A DNA stretch of 61,910 bases from Bacteroidota bacterium (GTDB lineage Bacteria; Bacteroidota; Bacteroidia; B-17B0; Aurantibacillaceae), in the NCBI GenBank assembly GCA_018267825.1, contig JAFDXR010000002.1:1-61910 (forward strand), read 5' to 3'. The notes below the pieces were generated by a model, which had not been told where the DNA came from, made no database searches, and was given only the letters and a program-made list of their open reading frames with translations. Below are positions 18,658 through 26,163 of this stretch, one piece after another. Position 1 is the stretch's first letter. Each line of letters starts with the position of its first letter. Both the position numbers and the translations under genes were made by a program.

Positions 18658-19236
18658 ATGGAAAAGGAATTTTACGCACACCCTTCGGCTTTTATCGATG
18701 AGGGGTGTAAAATAGGGAAGGGTACCAAAATCTGGCATTTTTCTCACATCATGCCCGATTGTGTAATCGGCGAAAACTGTAATATCGGTCAGAATGTTGT
18801 TGTGTCGCCGGGTGTTGTACTTGGTAAGAATGTCAAGATTCAGAACAATGTATCGATATACACCGGTGTAACCTGCGACGATGATGTATTCCTGGGACCA
18901 TCTATGGTATTTACCAACGTCATTAACCCGCGAAGTGCAGTAAACCGTAAATCCGAATACGCCAAAACCCATGTGGGCAAAGGCGCATCTATCGGGGCCA
19001 ATGCTACCATTGTATGCGGACACAATATCGGCGAATTTGCTTTTATCGGGGCCGGAACGGTTGTTACCAAACATATTCCGGCTTATGCCCTGGTTATCGG
19101 AAATCCTTCGCGCCAGGTCGGATGGATGAGTGAATATGGTCATCGCCTCGAATTCGATGCCAATGGAAAGGCCATCTGCAAAGAAAGCGGACAGGTTTAC
19201 CAACTCGAAAATAATATGGTTAAAAGAATTGCTTAA
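18658..19236 (+). CDS. wbpD: UDP-sugar N-acetyltransferase, WbpD/WlbB-like
   Basis: 192 residues with a left-handed beta-helix of hexapeptide repeats (about 10-165; for example CKIGKG, CVIGEN, CNIGQN, ASIGAN, AFIGAG). Such enzymes acetylate UDP-GlcNAc(3NH2)A to UDP-GlcNAc(3NAc)A with acetyl-CoA. VFTNVINPRSAVNRKSEY and IGNPSRQVGWMSEYG are typical of the WbpD/WlbB group. The WbpB-like oxidoreductase starts 3 bp downstream and the WbpE-like aminotransferase lies at 13012, which supports the pathway assignment. Confidence 0.88.
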   Translation: MEKEFYAHPSAFIDEGCKIGKGTKIWHFSHIMPDCVIGENCNIGQNVVVSPGVVLGKNVKIQNNVSIYTGVTCDDDVFLGPSMVFTNVINPRSAVNRKSEYAKTHVGKGASIGANATIVCGHNIGEFAFIGAGTVVTKHIPAYALVIGNPSRQVGWMSEYGHRLEFDANGKAICKESGQVYQLENNMVKRIA

Positions 19237-19239
19237 GCT

Positions 19240-20274
19240 ATGTCTAAAATTAAATTTGCTGTTATTGGTCAGGGACACATTGGGAAACGCCATGCCGAAA
19301 TGGTGCGCCGTAACCCGGATTGTGAACTTGTAGCCGTGTGTGATGTTCTGCCAAAAGAAAAACTCGGACTCGAAAACCTGGCTGAAAAATTCTACAATTC
19401 GCCAGAGGAATTACTGAAAGCACATCCGGATCTCGAAGTGATCAATGTTTGTACACCCAATGGTTTGCATGCTGAACATGCCCTCAAAGCCCTCGATGCC
19501 GGCAAGCATGTGGTGGTTGAGAAACCCATGGCGCTCAGTAAATCGGATTGCGAAAAAATTATTTACAATGCCCTGCATCATCACAAAACGGTTTTCTGTG
19601 TTATGCAGAACCGCTATTCACCACCATCTGTATGGCTCAAAGAAATAGTAGATAAGAAAATACTGGGCGACGTGTACATGGTACAGCTCAATTGCTATTG
19701 GAACCGCGATAGCCGTTACTATAAACCCGGCAACTGGAAAGGAACCCAGGATCTCGATGGCGGTACATTATTCACACAGTTTTCGCACTGGATCGATATC
19801 ATGTACTGGTTGTTTGGCGATATTACAAACATTCAGGCAAAATTCGCCGACTTCAACCATGGCGACTCTACCGATTTCGAAGACAGTGGCTTTGTAAGCT
19901 TCGACTTTGTAAACAGCGGTATGGGTTGTATCAATTACAGCACAGCCGTGTGGAATAAAAACCTCGAGAGTTCGCTTACCATCATTGGCAGTAAAGGCAG
20001 TGTAAAAGTAGGCGGGCAATATATGGACCAGGTAGAGATTTGCAATATCAAAGATTACCAGATGCCTGAGCTGGCTCCTGTGAATCCGGCCAACGACTAT
20101 GGGGCTTACAAAGGCTCTGCCAATAACCACAGCAGCGTAATCGAAAACGTAGTTGATACACTCAAAGGCCGCCATAAAGTAACAACCAATGCCCTCGAGG
20201 GCCTTAAGGTAGTCGACATCATTGAACGTATATACGCCCTCCGGCCGGCTAATGTTTTAAAACGCAATCATTAA
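19240..20274 (+). CDS. wbpB: Gfo/Idh/MocA oxidoreductase, WbpB/WlbA-like
   Basis: 344 residues. N-terminal Rossmann fold with GQGHIGKRHAE (10-20). The VVEKPMALS motif (about 90-98) contains the lysine conserved in Gfo/Idh/MocA enzymes. The C-terminal alpha/beta domain has DLDGGTLFTQFSHWIDIMYW, with the active-site histidine. In the UDP-ManNAc(3NAc)A pathway this family oxidises C3 of UDP-GlcNAcA before transamination. It is 3 bp after the WbpD-like gene and 20 bp before the dehydrogenase that would make its substrate. The assignment is by family and context. Confidence 0.87.
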   Translation: MSKIKFAVIGQGHIGKRHAEMVRRNPDCELVAVCDVLPKEKLGLENLAEKFYNSPEELLKAHPDLEVINVCTPNGLHAEHALKALDAGKHVVVEKPMALSKSDCEKIIYNALHHHKTVFCVMQNRYSPPSVWLKEIVDKKILGDVYMVQLNCYWNRDSRYYKPGNWKGTQDLDGGTLFTQFSHWIDIMYWLFGDITNIQAKFADFNHGDSTDFEDSGFVSFDFVNSGMGCINYSTAVWNKNLESSLTIIGSKGSVKVGGQYMDQVEICNIKDYQMPELAPVNPANDYGAYKGSANNHSSVIENVVDTLKGRHKVTTNALEGLKVVDIIERIYALRPANVLKRNH

Positions 20275-20294
20275 AAAAAACAGATCTCGTCACT

Positions 20295-21587
20295 ATGAGC
20301 ATTTATAATAAAATCCTTAAAAAAGAAGCAAAAATTGCTGTTATCGGTTTAGGCTATGTAGGACTTCCTATTGCCCTCGCCTTTGCCAAAAAAGTAAAAG
20401 TCATTGGTTTCGATATCAATGAGAAACGTGTCAACATGATGAAAAAAGGTGTTGACCCGAGTAATGAACTTACCAAAGCCGATTTCAAAAATTCGGATAT
20501 TACCTTCACCCATAAACTCGAAGATCTGAAAGAGGCTAATTTCTTCATCATTGCGGTGCCTACACCGATCGATGAACATAACCTCCCTGACCTGAAACCA
20601 TTGATCGGTGCATCAACCACCGTGGGCAAAGTGCTGAAAAAAGGCGATTACGTGGTTTATGAATCTACTGTGTATCCTGGTTGCACCGAAGACGATTGCA
20701 TCCCTGTACTCGAGCAATACTCCAAACTGAAATTTGTAAAAGATTTCAAAGTAGGTTATTCACCGGAGCGTATCAATCCGGGCGATAAAGAACATACCAT
20801 TACCAAAATCCTGAAAATAGTTTCGGGTTGCGATGCCGAAAGCCTTGATCAGATTTCGAAAGTATACGAAATCATTGTAGAGCCGGGCACACACAAAGCA
20901 TCGTCTATCAAAGTAGCCGAAGCTGCCAAGATCATCGAAAACACACAGCGCGATGTAAACATTGCCCTGATGAACGAATTATCTATTATCTTCTCACGTC
21001 TCAAAATAAACACCTACGACGTACTCGAGGCTGCGGGTACCAAATGGAACTTCCTGAAGTTCTCTCCGGGTCTCGTGGGCGGGCATTGCATTGGCGTTGA
21101 TCCATACTACCTCACTTACAAAGCTGAAGAACTTGGGTACCATGCACGCGTCATCAACAGCGGGCGTTATGTAAACGACAGCATGGGATTCTATGTGGCT
21201 AAAACCTGTGTAAAACGTATCATTGCAGCCGGCAAGAACATCAGCAAATCAAAAGTGCTTGTGATGGGTGCTACATTCAAAGAAGATGTAAGCGACATCC
21301 GCAACAGCAAAGTAGCCGATATCGTCAAAGAACTCAAGTCCTTTGGTGTAAAGGTTGAGATCGTTGATCCGCATGCCGACAGCGCTGAACTCGAACACGA
21401 GTATGGCTTTGGTCTCAATAAACTGGGCAAAAACTACGATGGTGTCATTGTAGCCGTTAATCATAAAGAATACAAAGCCCTCGACGAAAAATATTTCAAA
21501 ACCATACTCAGCAACAAAGGTGTGCTCGTGGATGTAAAAGGCATGTACCGTGGTAAAATAAAAGGACTCACTTACTGGAGTCTGTAA
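20295..21587 (+). CDS. UDP-N-acetylhexosamine 6-dehydrogenase (TviB/WbpO/WbpA-like)
   Basis: 430 residues. Related to ugd but from the N-acetylhexosamine branch: IGLGYVGLPIALAF (17-30), VPTPIDEHNLPDL, and the catalytic Cys265 in GLVGGHCIGVDPYYL. It oxidises UDP-GlcNAc or UDP-GalNAc to the uronic acid. Next to WbpB- and WbpD-like genes it is best read as the step that makes UDP-GlcNAcA. TviB/WbpO enzymes can prefer GalNAc, so the exact sugar is uncertain. The gap to the next gene is 27 bp. Confidence 0.9.
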   Translation: MSIYNKILKKEAKIAVIGLGYVGLPIALAFAKKVKVIGFDINEKRVNMMKKGVDPSNELTKADFKNSDITFTHKLEDLKEANFFIIAVPTPIDEHNLPDLKPLIGASTTVGKVLKKGDYVVYESTVYPGCTEDDCIPVLEQYSKLKFVKDFKVGYSPERINPGDKEHTITKILKIVSGCDAESLDQISKVYEIIVEPGTHKASSIKVAEAAKIIENTQRDVNIALMNELSIIFSRLKINTYDVLEAAGTKWNFLKFSPGLVGGHCIGVDPYYLTYKAEELGYHARVINSGRYVNDSMGFYVAKTCVKRIIAAGKNISKSKVLVMGATFKEDVSDIRNSKVADIVKELKSFGVKVEIVDPHADSAELEHEYGFGLNKLGKNYDGVIVAVNHKEYKALDEKYFKTILSNKGVLVDVKGMYRGKIKGLTYWSL

Positions 21588-21614
21588 GCATTTAAAAAAA
21601 AGAAAATCAGCTGC

Positions 21615-22667
21615 ATGAAAATTTTAATTACCGGAGGAGCCGGATTCATTGGCTCACATGTTGTGAGGTTGTTTGTAAACAAGTATCCCGATTATACCAT
21701 TTACAACCTCGATAAACTCACCTATGCCGGTAACCTCGAGAACCTGCGCGACATCGAAAACAAACCGAATTACAAATTCGTGAAAGGCGATATCGTTGAT
21801 GCCGGTTTCATCAATGAGCTCTTTGCCAAAGAACAGTTCAATGCCGTGATTCACCTCGCTGCCGAAAGCCATGTCGATCGCAGCATTACCAATCCGCTCG
21901 AATTTGTGTACACCAATGTAATTGGTACTGTGAACCTGCTCAATGCAGCCAAAACGCTATTTAAACAGGAGGGGAGTTCCTTCAAACGCTTTTACCATGT
22001 GAGCACCGATGAGGTATATGGTTCCCTGGGCGACGAAGGTATGTTTACCGAAACAACCGCTTACGATCCACACAGCCCGTATTCGGCATCCAAGGCCTCG
22101 TCAGATCATTTTGTACGGGCTTATCACGATACGTATAAACTCCCATGCGTTATTTCAAACTGTTCCAACAACTACGGGCCCTATCATTTTCCCGAAAAAC
22201 TCATTCCGCTTTGCATCAACAACATAAAGCATAACCGCAGCCTGCCTATTTACGGTAAGGGCGAAAACGTGCGCGACTGGCTCTTTGTAGAGGATCATGC
22301 GCGTGCTATTGATGTTATTTTTCACAAAGCCAAAGAAGGCAGCACTTACAACATCGGTGGCCACAACGAGTGGAAAAACATTGACGTTATTCGCTTACTC
22401 TGCCGCATCATGGACAAAAAACTGAACCGCGAGCCGGGCTGCAACGAAAAGCTCATCACCTTCGTTACCGACAGGGCAGGGCACGATCTGCGCTACGCCA
22501 TCGACTCCACCAAACTTCAAAATGAGCTTGGCTGGAAACCATCCCTGCAGTTTGAAGAAGGCCTCGAAAAAACCGTAGACTGGTACCTGGCCAACGAAAC
22601 CTGGCTCGAAAACGTAACCTCCGGAAGCTATGCGCACTACTACGAAGATCAGTACGCCAGGCGCTAA
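21615..22667 (+). CDS. rfbB: dTDP-glucose 4,6-dehydratase
   Basis: 350 residues, the standard size. An SDR enzyme that converts dTDP-glucose to dTDP-4-keto-6-deoxyglucose, the first committed step to dTDP-rhamnose and other deoxysugars. NAD motif GGAGFIGS (7-14). Catalytic TDE triad (131-133) in STDEVYGSLG. Tyr156 and Lys160 in YSASKASSDHFVRAY. LAAESHVDRSI is diagnostic of RfbB/RmlB. The other rml genes are not in the window. It is the last gene of the sugar block, before a terminator. Confidence 0.94.
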   Translation: MKILITGGAGFIGSHVVRLFVNKYPDYTIYNLDKLTYAGNLENLRDIENKPNYKFVKGDIVDAGFINELFAKEQFNAVIHLAAESHVDRSITNPLEFVYTNVIGTVNLLNAAKTLFKQEGSSFKRFYHVSTDEVYGSLGDEGMFTETTAYDPHSPYSASKASSDHFVRAYHDTYKLPCVISNCSNNYGPYHFPEKLIPLCINNIKHNRSLPIYGKGENVRDWLFVEDHARAIDVIFHKAKEGSTYNIGGHNEWKNIDVIRLLCRIMDKKLNREPGCNEKLITFVTDRAGHDLRYAIDSTKLQNELGWKPSLQFEEGLEKTVDWYLANETWLENVTSGSYAHYYEDQYARR

Positions 22668-22686
22668 ACATATATTCTCCTGAAAT

Positions 22687-22713
22687 AAAAAGCCGGTGCA
22701 AGCCGGCTTTTTT
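22687..22713 (+). terminator. Rho-independent terminator
   Basis: AAAGCCGG (22689-22696), loop TGCAAG, CCGGCTTT (22703-22710), then TTT. It ends the nucleotide-sugar block 20 bp after the rfbB stop. The A-rich 5' side means it may also work for the converging toxin-like genes. Confidence 0.85.
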
Positions 22714-22724
22714 ATTGGGGTGTG

Positions 22725-22748
22725 CCTGTTGGTGTTATCACCAACAGG
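22725..22748. repeat. Isolated copy of the TTGGTG-TTAT-CACCAA palindrome
   Basis: CCTGTTGGTG (22725-22734), TTAT, CACCAACAGG (22739-22748): a perfect 10-bp stem. It shares the core with the 88-bp elements at 23.8-28.4 kb but lacks their 3' flank, and its outer pair is changed on both arms (CT to CC, AG to GG), which keeps the pairing. That compensatory change suggests selection for the hairpin. Confidence 0.85.
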
Positions 22749-22814
22749 GGGTTAACATTTTGTCATGTTAGCGGGAGTGGAGAAATCTCTACCTTCAGCC
22801 TAAATTTTGTTGCT

Positions 22815-23237
22815 TTACAGTATCTTTTTGAAGCTTTTGTTTGAAAGAATCAAGGTGTATAGTGAACCAGAAATGAGCGCATCTTTTATGTTTGTGGCAA
22901 TCTCTTTGTAGGTTTCTTTAGTCAGGTTTTCAATACCATCCGAACCAGTTTTTGGGTAAATAGTATCTAAAACAATTAATTCATCTTTAACAAAACAGGC
23001 GCCTATGCACCTGAAAGAAGCACTTTTTCCCTTATTCATAACACTGTTGGCAACTCTAAATTTATGAAGGCTGTATGTTCCCGATGAGTTGCTTATAATG
23101 TCACGAGTTTGATGAAGCTCCTGAATGTTTTTATCGGAAAAATAATCACAAATATCATCCAGTACAGCAGCGTAAGACTTGTTTTTTTGTAAATCAATTA
23201 AATGTTTGTAAAATCTATTGGTGAAATAGATTGTCAT
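22815..23237 (-). CDS. RelE/ParE-superfamily toxin-like protein
   Basis: 140 residues. The central part matches the RelE/HigB pattern: a strand with KFRVANS, then a KGKSASFRCIGA strand, then ELIVLDTIYPK and a C-terminal LTKETYKEI helix. In that family these correspond to the basic Arg/Lys cleft and the Tyr-Lys strand. It is longer than usual (RelE is ~90 residues) and carries an N-terminal helical extension (TNRFYKHLIDLQ). It overlaps the upstream coiled-coil gene by 4 bp (ATGA type), the coupling seen in antitoxin-toxin operons. RNase or gyrase activity is not shown by sequence. The gene is AT-rich compared with the sugar block. Confidence 0.62.
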   Translation of the reverse strand: MTIYFTNRFYKHLIDLQKNKSYAAVLDDICDYFSDKNIQELHQTRDIISNSSGTYSLHKFRVANSVMNKGKSASFRCIGACFVKDELIVLDTIYPKTGSDGIENLTKETYKEIATNIKDALISGSLYTLILSNKSFKKIL

Positions 23238-23674
23238 TTGCGCTTTGCAACTTTTAAGCTGTCAGAGATTATTTTCTGCATTTCTGCATCTAAATCTAAT
23301 TCAAGGCCGATCTGTCTATCATGAAGTAGCTCTTTTAGGAGATCATTTTCCTGTTTGATGGAAGAGTATGTTGATTTAACTCCGGGATATAAATCAGACT
23401 TTCTGACAAGTCTCAAAATCTTAGAAGTAACAACAGTAATTGATTTGATTCCTTCCGGAGCAATATGTGACTGTTTGAAATTCGAAAAATCACGCTCCAA
23501 TTCAAAACTAAGATTTAATAAAATAGAATGTAAATGAGTCAGGAGTCTATTAAGTTCATTCATTCTGTCAAGTAAGTCATCAACCTGTTCCTGCCAGGTT
23601 GCCTTTTGCTTGAATAAGAACTCAGATTGCTCCTTAGCCTTGAGAATTTTAGAATCTATTGTAATAATACTCAT
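23234..23674 (-). CDS. Coiled-coil partner, candidate antitoxin
   Basis: 146 residues from the ATG at 23672-23674. GAGGGA lies about 10 bp upstream and favours this start over an in-frame TTG six codons earlier. It is mostly helical: a heptad-like coiled coil (EQVDDLLDRMNELNRLLTHL) near 30-60 and a second helical region near 105-140. No HTH, AbrB or other known antitoxin DNA-binding fold is visible. Its position first in a 4-bp-overlapping pair with a RelE-like gene is the only reason to suggest antitoxin function. Confidence 0.6.
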   Translation of the reverse strand: MSIITIDSKILKAKEQSEFLFKQKATWQEQVDDLLDRMNELNRLLTHLHSILLNLSFELERDFSNFKQSHIAPEGIKSITVVTSKILRLVRKSDLYPGVKSTYSSIKQENDLLKELLHDRQIGLELDLDAEMQKIISDSLKVAKRK

Positions 23675-23753
23675 AATCTTAGCTTCCCTCAAAGTTATGA
23701 AAAAGAATTAGTTTTCCGAAATGTTTCCGTTCATGCGATTGCAGTCATTTACG

Positions 23754-23805
23754 CCCTTGTTGGTGTTATCACCAACAAGTAAAGAATGTATCCAGCCCTG
23801 ATCTC
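23754..23805. repeat. Truncated copy of the 88-bp palindromic element
   Basis: Starts CCCTTGTTGG with the perfect 10-bp palindrome (23756-23765 with 23770-23779, loop TTAT). The 3' flank (AAGTAAAGAATGTATCCAG, then CCCTGATCTC) is recognisable but breaks off where the next copy begins at 23811. Confidence 0.8.
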
Positions 23806-23810
23806 CTTAT

Positions 23811-23880
23811 GCCGTTGTTGGTGTTATCACCAACAAGTAAAAACATGTATCCGGTCTTGATCTCTTTGCTGCTTTCTGTA
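23811..23880. repeat. Diverged copy of the 88-bp palindromic element
   Basis: A 9-bp palindrome TTGTTGGTG/CACCAACAA (23815-23823 and 23828-23836, loop TTAT), then the conserved flank with TCTTGATCTCTTTGCTGC and TTTCTGTAT. The 3' end is lost. It directly abuts the preceding truncated copy. Confidence 0.8.
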
Positions 23881-23916
23881 TTAAGAGGCCTTGGTAATTT
23901 GTGAATAAATGTCCGA

Positions 23917-24114
23917 CTCCTACGGAGCCGTCTATATCATTGTACTGGTTATTAATAATGTTAAGCCCCTCTGGGGCTGCTGTGTGTTGGGTTAGAATGG
24001 CGGTCCTTTTTTTAAGCATGAAAGTTCAGGTAAAATGTATGCAATCTCCGGCCCCGGCGGGGCCAGATATTATTAAGTATCATCTGTCAAGCATGGTTCA
24101 TTGCTCCGTAGGAG
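23917..24114. repeat. Cluster of short GC-rich REP-like palindromes
   Basis: Four hairpins within 200 bp: CTCC-TAC-GGAG (23917-23927), AGCCCC-TCT-GGGGCT (23964-23978), GGCCCC-GGC-GGGGCC (24050-24064) and CTCC-GTA-GGAG (24104-24114). The first and last have the same arms. They look like the scattered REP-type palindromes of Bacteroidota intergenic regions. No coding sequence fits here. Confidence 0.65.
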
Positions 24115-24138
24115 TAAAACATAAATATATACTTTACG

Positions 24139-24225
24139 CCCTTGTTGGTGTTATCACCAACAAGTAAAAAAATGCATACAGCCTTGATCTCTTTGCTTCG
24201 TTCTCTATCAGCATAGAAAGAAGGG
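24139..24225. repeat. Full copy of the 88-bp palindromic element
   Basis: Preceded by TTACG. Palindrome CTTGTTGGTG (24141-24150), loop TTAT, CACCAACAAG (24155-24164), then the conserved flank with AAAAAAATGCATACAG, TTGATCTCTTTGCTTCG and AGAAAGAAGGGG. The ends CCCTTGTT and AAGAAGGG are loosely inverted. Nearly identical to the copy at 28351, and the identity continues past the element into a gene remnant. Confidence 0.9.
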
Positions 24226-24228
24226 GAA

Positions 24229-24276
24229 TCAATTATGCATCTGTTTTGTAAGCAGCCCATAGAATAGATTCCTGAA
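24229..24276 (-). pseudogene. 3' remnant of the 28441 gene
   Basis: Read on the minus strand, this encodes FRNLFYGLLTKQMHN and a stop. The intact gene at 28441 ends FRDLCYGLLTKQMHN. The preceding codon is a stop, so only this tail survives. It was evidently carried here together with the adjacent 88-bp element, since both are shared with 28351-28492. Confidence 0.8.
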
Positions 24277-24281
24277 TTACG

Positions 24282-24369
24282 CCCTTGTTGGTGTTATCAC
24301 CAACAAGTAAAAAAATGCATACAGCCCTGATCTCTTTGCTTCGTTCTCTATCAACACAGAAAGAAGGGT
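24282..24369. repeat. Full copy of the 88-bp palindromic element
   Basis: Palindrome 24284-24293 with 24298-24307 (loop TTAT) and the complete flank ending AGAAAGAAGGG. It follows the 24229 gene remnant directly. A broken half palindrome (TTATCACC, AGCAACAAG) occurs just downstream near 24398. Confidence 0.9.
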
Positions 24370-24519
24370 AGGGAATTGGCTTCTCTCATGTTTATGTTAT
24401 CACCAGCAACAAGAAAGCATCCCCCAAAACTTTACTAAACTTTACTTTTCCCAAGTAGCCTTTTCTTCGTTAATTGTTCCCCAATTCATTCAATTATTAA
24501 TCCTTTAAAAAAGAAAACT

Positions 24520-25281
24520 ATGGCATCAACATCAGAAACCGGCCATGCCATCAATGTGGCCAACTTCGAAGACCTCATTTCCTTCTGTCAGGGTTTCGGC
24601 ACTGCTTATAACCCAAGCAAAGCCTCCCTCAAAATCGCACAGCTTCAGGCGCTCCTGGCCTCCGTCAAATCCAGTATGCTCACCGTTACCAACTCGGCAG
24701 TAGCATACAATGGTGCTGTAAGTGCGCGAATGCAGGCGTTTGAAGATCTCCGTAAACTCACCCCGCGCCTTGTCAATGCACTCCTTATTACCGATGCGCC
24801 GCCCCAGCTCATCAAAGAGGCCAAGGCCACCAAGGCCAAAATTCTGGGCTATCGCCTCAATAAGCCGGCCGTCTCTGCCAAAACAACCAGAACAGCACCG
24901 CCGCAAACCGACCCTTTGCCTCCCACACCCCAAACAGTATCTACCTCTCAGGTTTCTTACGATAGTCTGGTAGAGCACTTCGCCAAACTCATCGCCATTC
25001 TTGGTTCCGAACCCAGCTATACCCCTAATGAAACCGAGCTCAAACTTACCAGTCTCAATGCACGGCTCACCGCCCTTCAGCAAACCAATACCGATGTGAT
25101 TAATGCCTATACCGTAGTAAGCAATGCCCGTGTGCTCCGCAATCAGGCCCTTTACGATGCCGCCACCGGGCTTTGCGCCATTGCCCTGCAGGTCAAAACC
25201 TACACCAAGGCCACCTTTGGCACCTCCAGCGCTCAGTACAAACAATTGAGCCGTATAGCTTTCAGGGGGCCAAAACTCTAG
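24520..25281 (+). CDS. Helical protein with internal duplication, unknown function
   Basis: 253 residues, no signal peptide, almost all helical. The two halves are similar: YNPSKASLKIAQLQALL (about 30-46) against YTPNETELKLTSLNARLTAL (about 165-184), each followed by a long helix. A Pro/Thr-rich linker (about 123-145) joins them. I recall similar proteins as uncharacterised but widespread in Bacteroidota; I know no function. GC content is higher than in the surrounding island. A 21-nt tandem array starts about 100 bp downstream. Confidence 0.8.
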   Translation: MASTSETGHAINVANFEDLISFCQGFGTAYNPSKASLKIAQLQALLASVKSSMLTVTNSAVAYNGAVSARMQAFEDLRKLTPRLVNALLITDAPPQLIKEAKATKAKILGYRLNKPAVSAKTTRTAPPQTDPLPPTPQTVSTSQVSYDSLVEHFAKLIAILGSEPSYTPNETELKLTSLNARLTALQQTNTDVINAYTVVSNARVLRNQALYDAATGLCAIALQVKTYTKATFGTSSAQYKQLSRIAFRGPKL

Positions 25282-25377
25282 TTCTTCACCCATCCTCGGG
25301 CTGCTCCCGGCCCGCATGGAGGGCTTCTAACCCATCCTTAGCAAGGTTCCCTCCCTCACCACACCATATCGGCTCAG

Positions 25378-25566
25378 CATCACACAACCTCCGGTAATCA
25401 TCATACAAGTTCCAGTATGCACCATACAAGTTTCTATCATCGCCATACAAGTTTCCGCCTGTATTATACATGTTTCTAATTGCACTATACAGTCCTGCAA
25501 TTTCATTGTACAAGCTCTCTATTGCATAACACAAGTTGGCTGTTGCATAACACAAGTCTCCATTTG
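25378..25566. repeat. 21-nt-period tandem array, nine units
   Basis: Nine degenerate units of exactly 21 nt without an indel, plus-strand pattern near CACCATACAAGTTTCNNNNNN. On the minus strand this reads as heptads (LYNEIAG, LYSAIRN, LYGDDRN, LYGAYWN, LYDDYRR), open for 89 codons but with no ATG; a TAA lies just upstream in that frame. The exact 21-nt spacing suggests either a coding past or selection on period. It shares the core ACA-x-GT-x-x-C with the inverted array at 53717-54304. The remaining sequence between 25282 and 25699 shows no gene. Confidence 0.8.
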
Positions 25567-25699
25567 CACCACCTTATGGGGTCATTGCATGGTCTGAGCC
25601 GGGCTTATACACCTTTTGCCTCCGGGGGTTGTTCCTAAACGCTTAACCTGCTGGTTCGGGTATGATAAGAGTACCAATTGAATAGTGGAGCATAGACCC

Positions 25700-25834
25700 T
25701 TATTTGCTTATTTTCTTTACCGGCTTGTTGTGTTTTTTTTCAAGCCGGGTAATTCTTTTATGAATGCTTTGGGCAAGGTTTTCAATCGCCCTGATGTTTC
25801 TGTAAAGCAAGTCAAGCTGTTGTTTTTCAGTCAT
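25700..25834 (-). CDS. Small coiled-coil protein divergent from the XRE gene
   Basis: 44 residues from the ATG at 25832-25834 (MTEKQQLDLLYRNIRAIENL onward), rich in Lys and Arg, with heptad-like leucine/isoleucine spacing. The frame is open further upstream, but that extension runs across the palindromic operator and is unlikely to be translated. Divergence from the XRE regulator across one operator suggests joint control. Function unknown; it is small enough to be uncertain. Confidence 0.5.
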   Translation of the reverse strand: MTEKQQLDLLYRNIRAIENLAQSIHKRITRLEKKHNKPVKKISK

Positions 25835-25865
25835 GGTATTAGCATTATAGATAAAGGTAGCACAT

Positions 25866-25899
25866 TTTATTTGATTATGATATATCATAATCAAATAAA
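25866..25899. promoter_or_regulatory. 34-bp perfect palindrome, likely XRE operator
   Basis: TTTATTTGATTATGATA (25866-25882) is followed at once by its exact reverse complement (25883-25899): 17-bp arms with no spacer. It lies 30 bp before the XRE gene's ATG and 31 bp from the divergent small gene. An XRE protein beside a perfect palindrome is the usual autoregulation layout. Binding is inference. Confidence 0.75.
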
Positions 25900-25929
25900 T
25901 CTGAAAAAGATGCAATTTGGTTAGCATCA

Positions 25930-26151
25930 ATGGCTACAGCAAAGGAGAAAGCCTTTTTAGTAAAGGTTGGGAATAACATCGTTCGGATTCGTAAGGAAAA
26001 AGGCATTTCTTCCAAGGAATTGGCCGAACACCTCGACATGGAGCCTTCCAACCTAACCCCCATCGAAAAGGGCCGAATCAACACCACACTTCTAACACTT
26101 CACAAGATCGCGCAGATATTGGGGGTGGATGTGAGTGAGTTTATGGATTGA
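25930..26151 (+). CDS. XRE-family HTH transcriptional regulator
   Basis: 73 residues made up of one Cro/CI-type HTH. The helices are VGNNIVRIRKEKG, SSKELAEHLDM (helix 2), EPSNLTPIEKGR (recognition helix region), TTLLTLHKIAQILG and VDVSEFMD. No sensor or protease domain is attached, so it resembles antitoxin-like or restriction-controller (C) regulators. It probably binds the 34-bp palindrome 30 bp upstream and represses itself and the divergent gene. The 26164 gene starts 12 bp after its stop and is probably in the same operon. Confidence 0.88.
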   Translation: MATAKEKAFLVKVGNNIVRIRKEKGISSKELAEHLDMEPSNLTPIEKGRINTTLLTLHKIAQILGVDVSEFMD

Positions 26152-26163
26152 GTGTTTTTATTC

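Noticed and set aside
18601..19293. 230-codon minus-strand ORF opposite the WbpD-like gene
   Set aside because: The plus-strand frame has clear hexapeptide-repeat acyltransferase motifs; the antisense frame has no recognisable features.
23807..24167. Short ORFs on both strands in the repeat-rich spacer
   Set aside because: They run through palindromic elements and mini-hairpins and have no independent coding signal.
25286..25555. 89-codon minus-strand ORF with NLYxxxx heptads
   Set aside because: It begins with TTG just after an in-frame stop and runs past the repeat into ordinary spacer; kept as a repeat rather than a gene.
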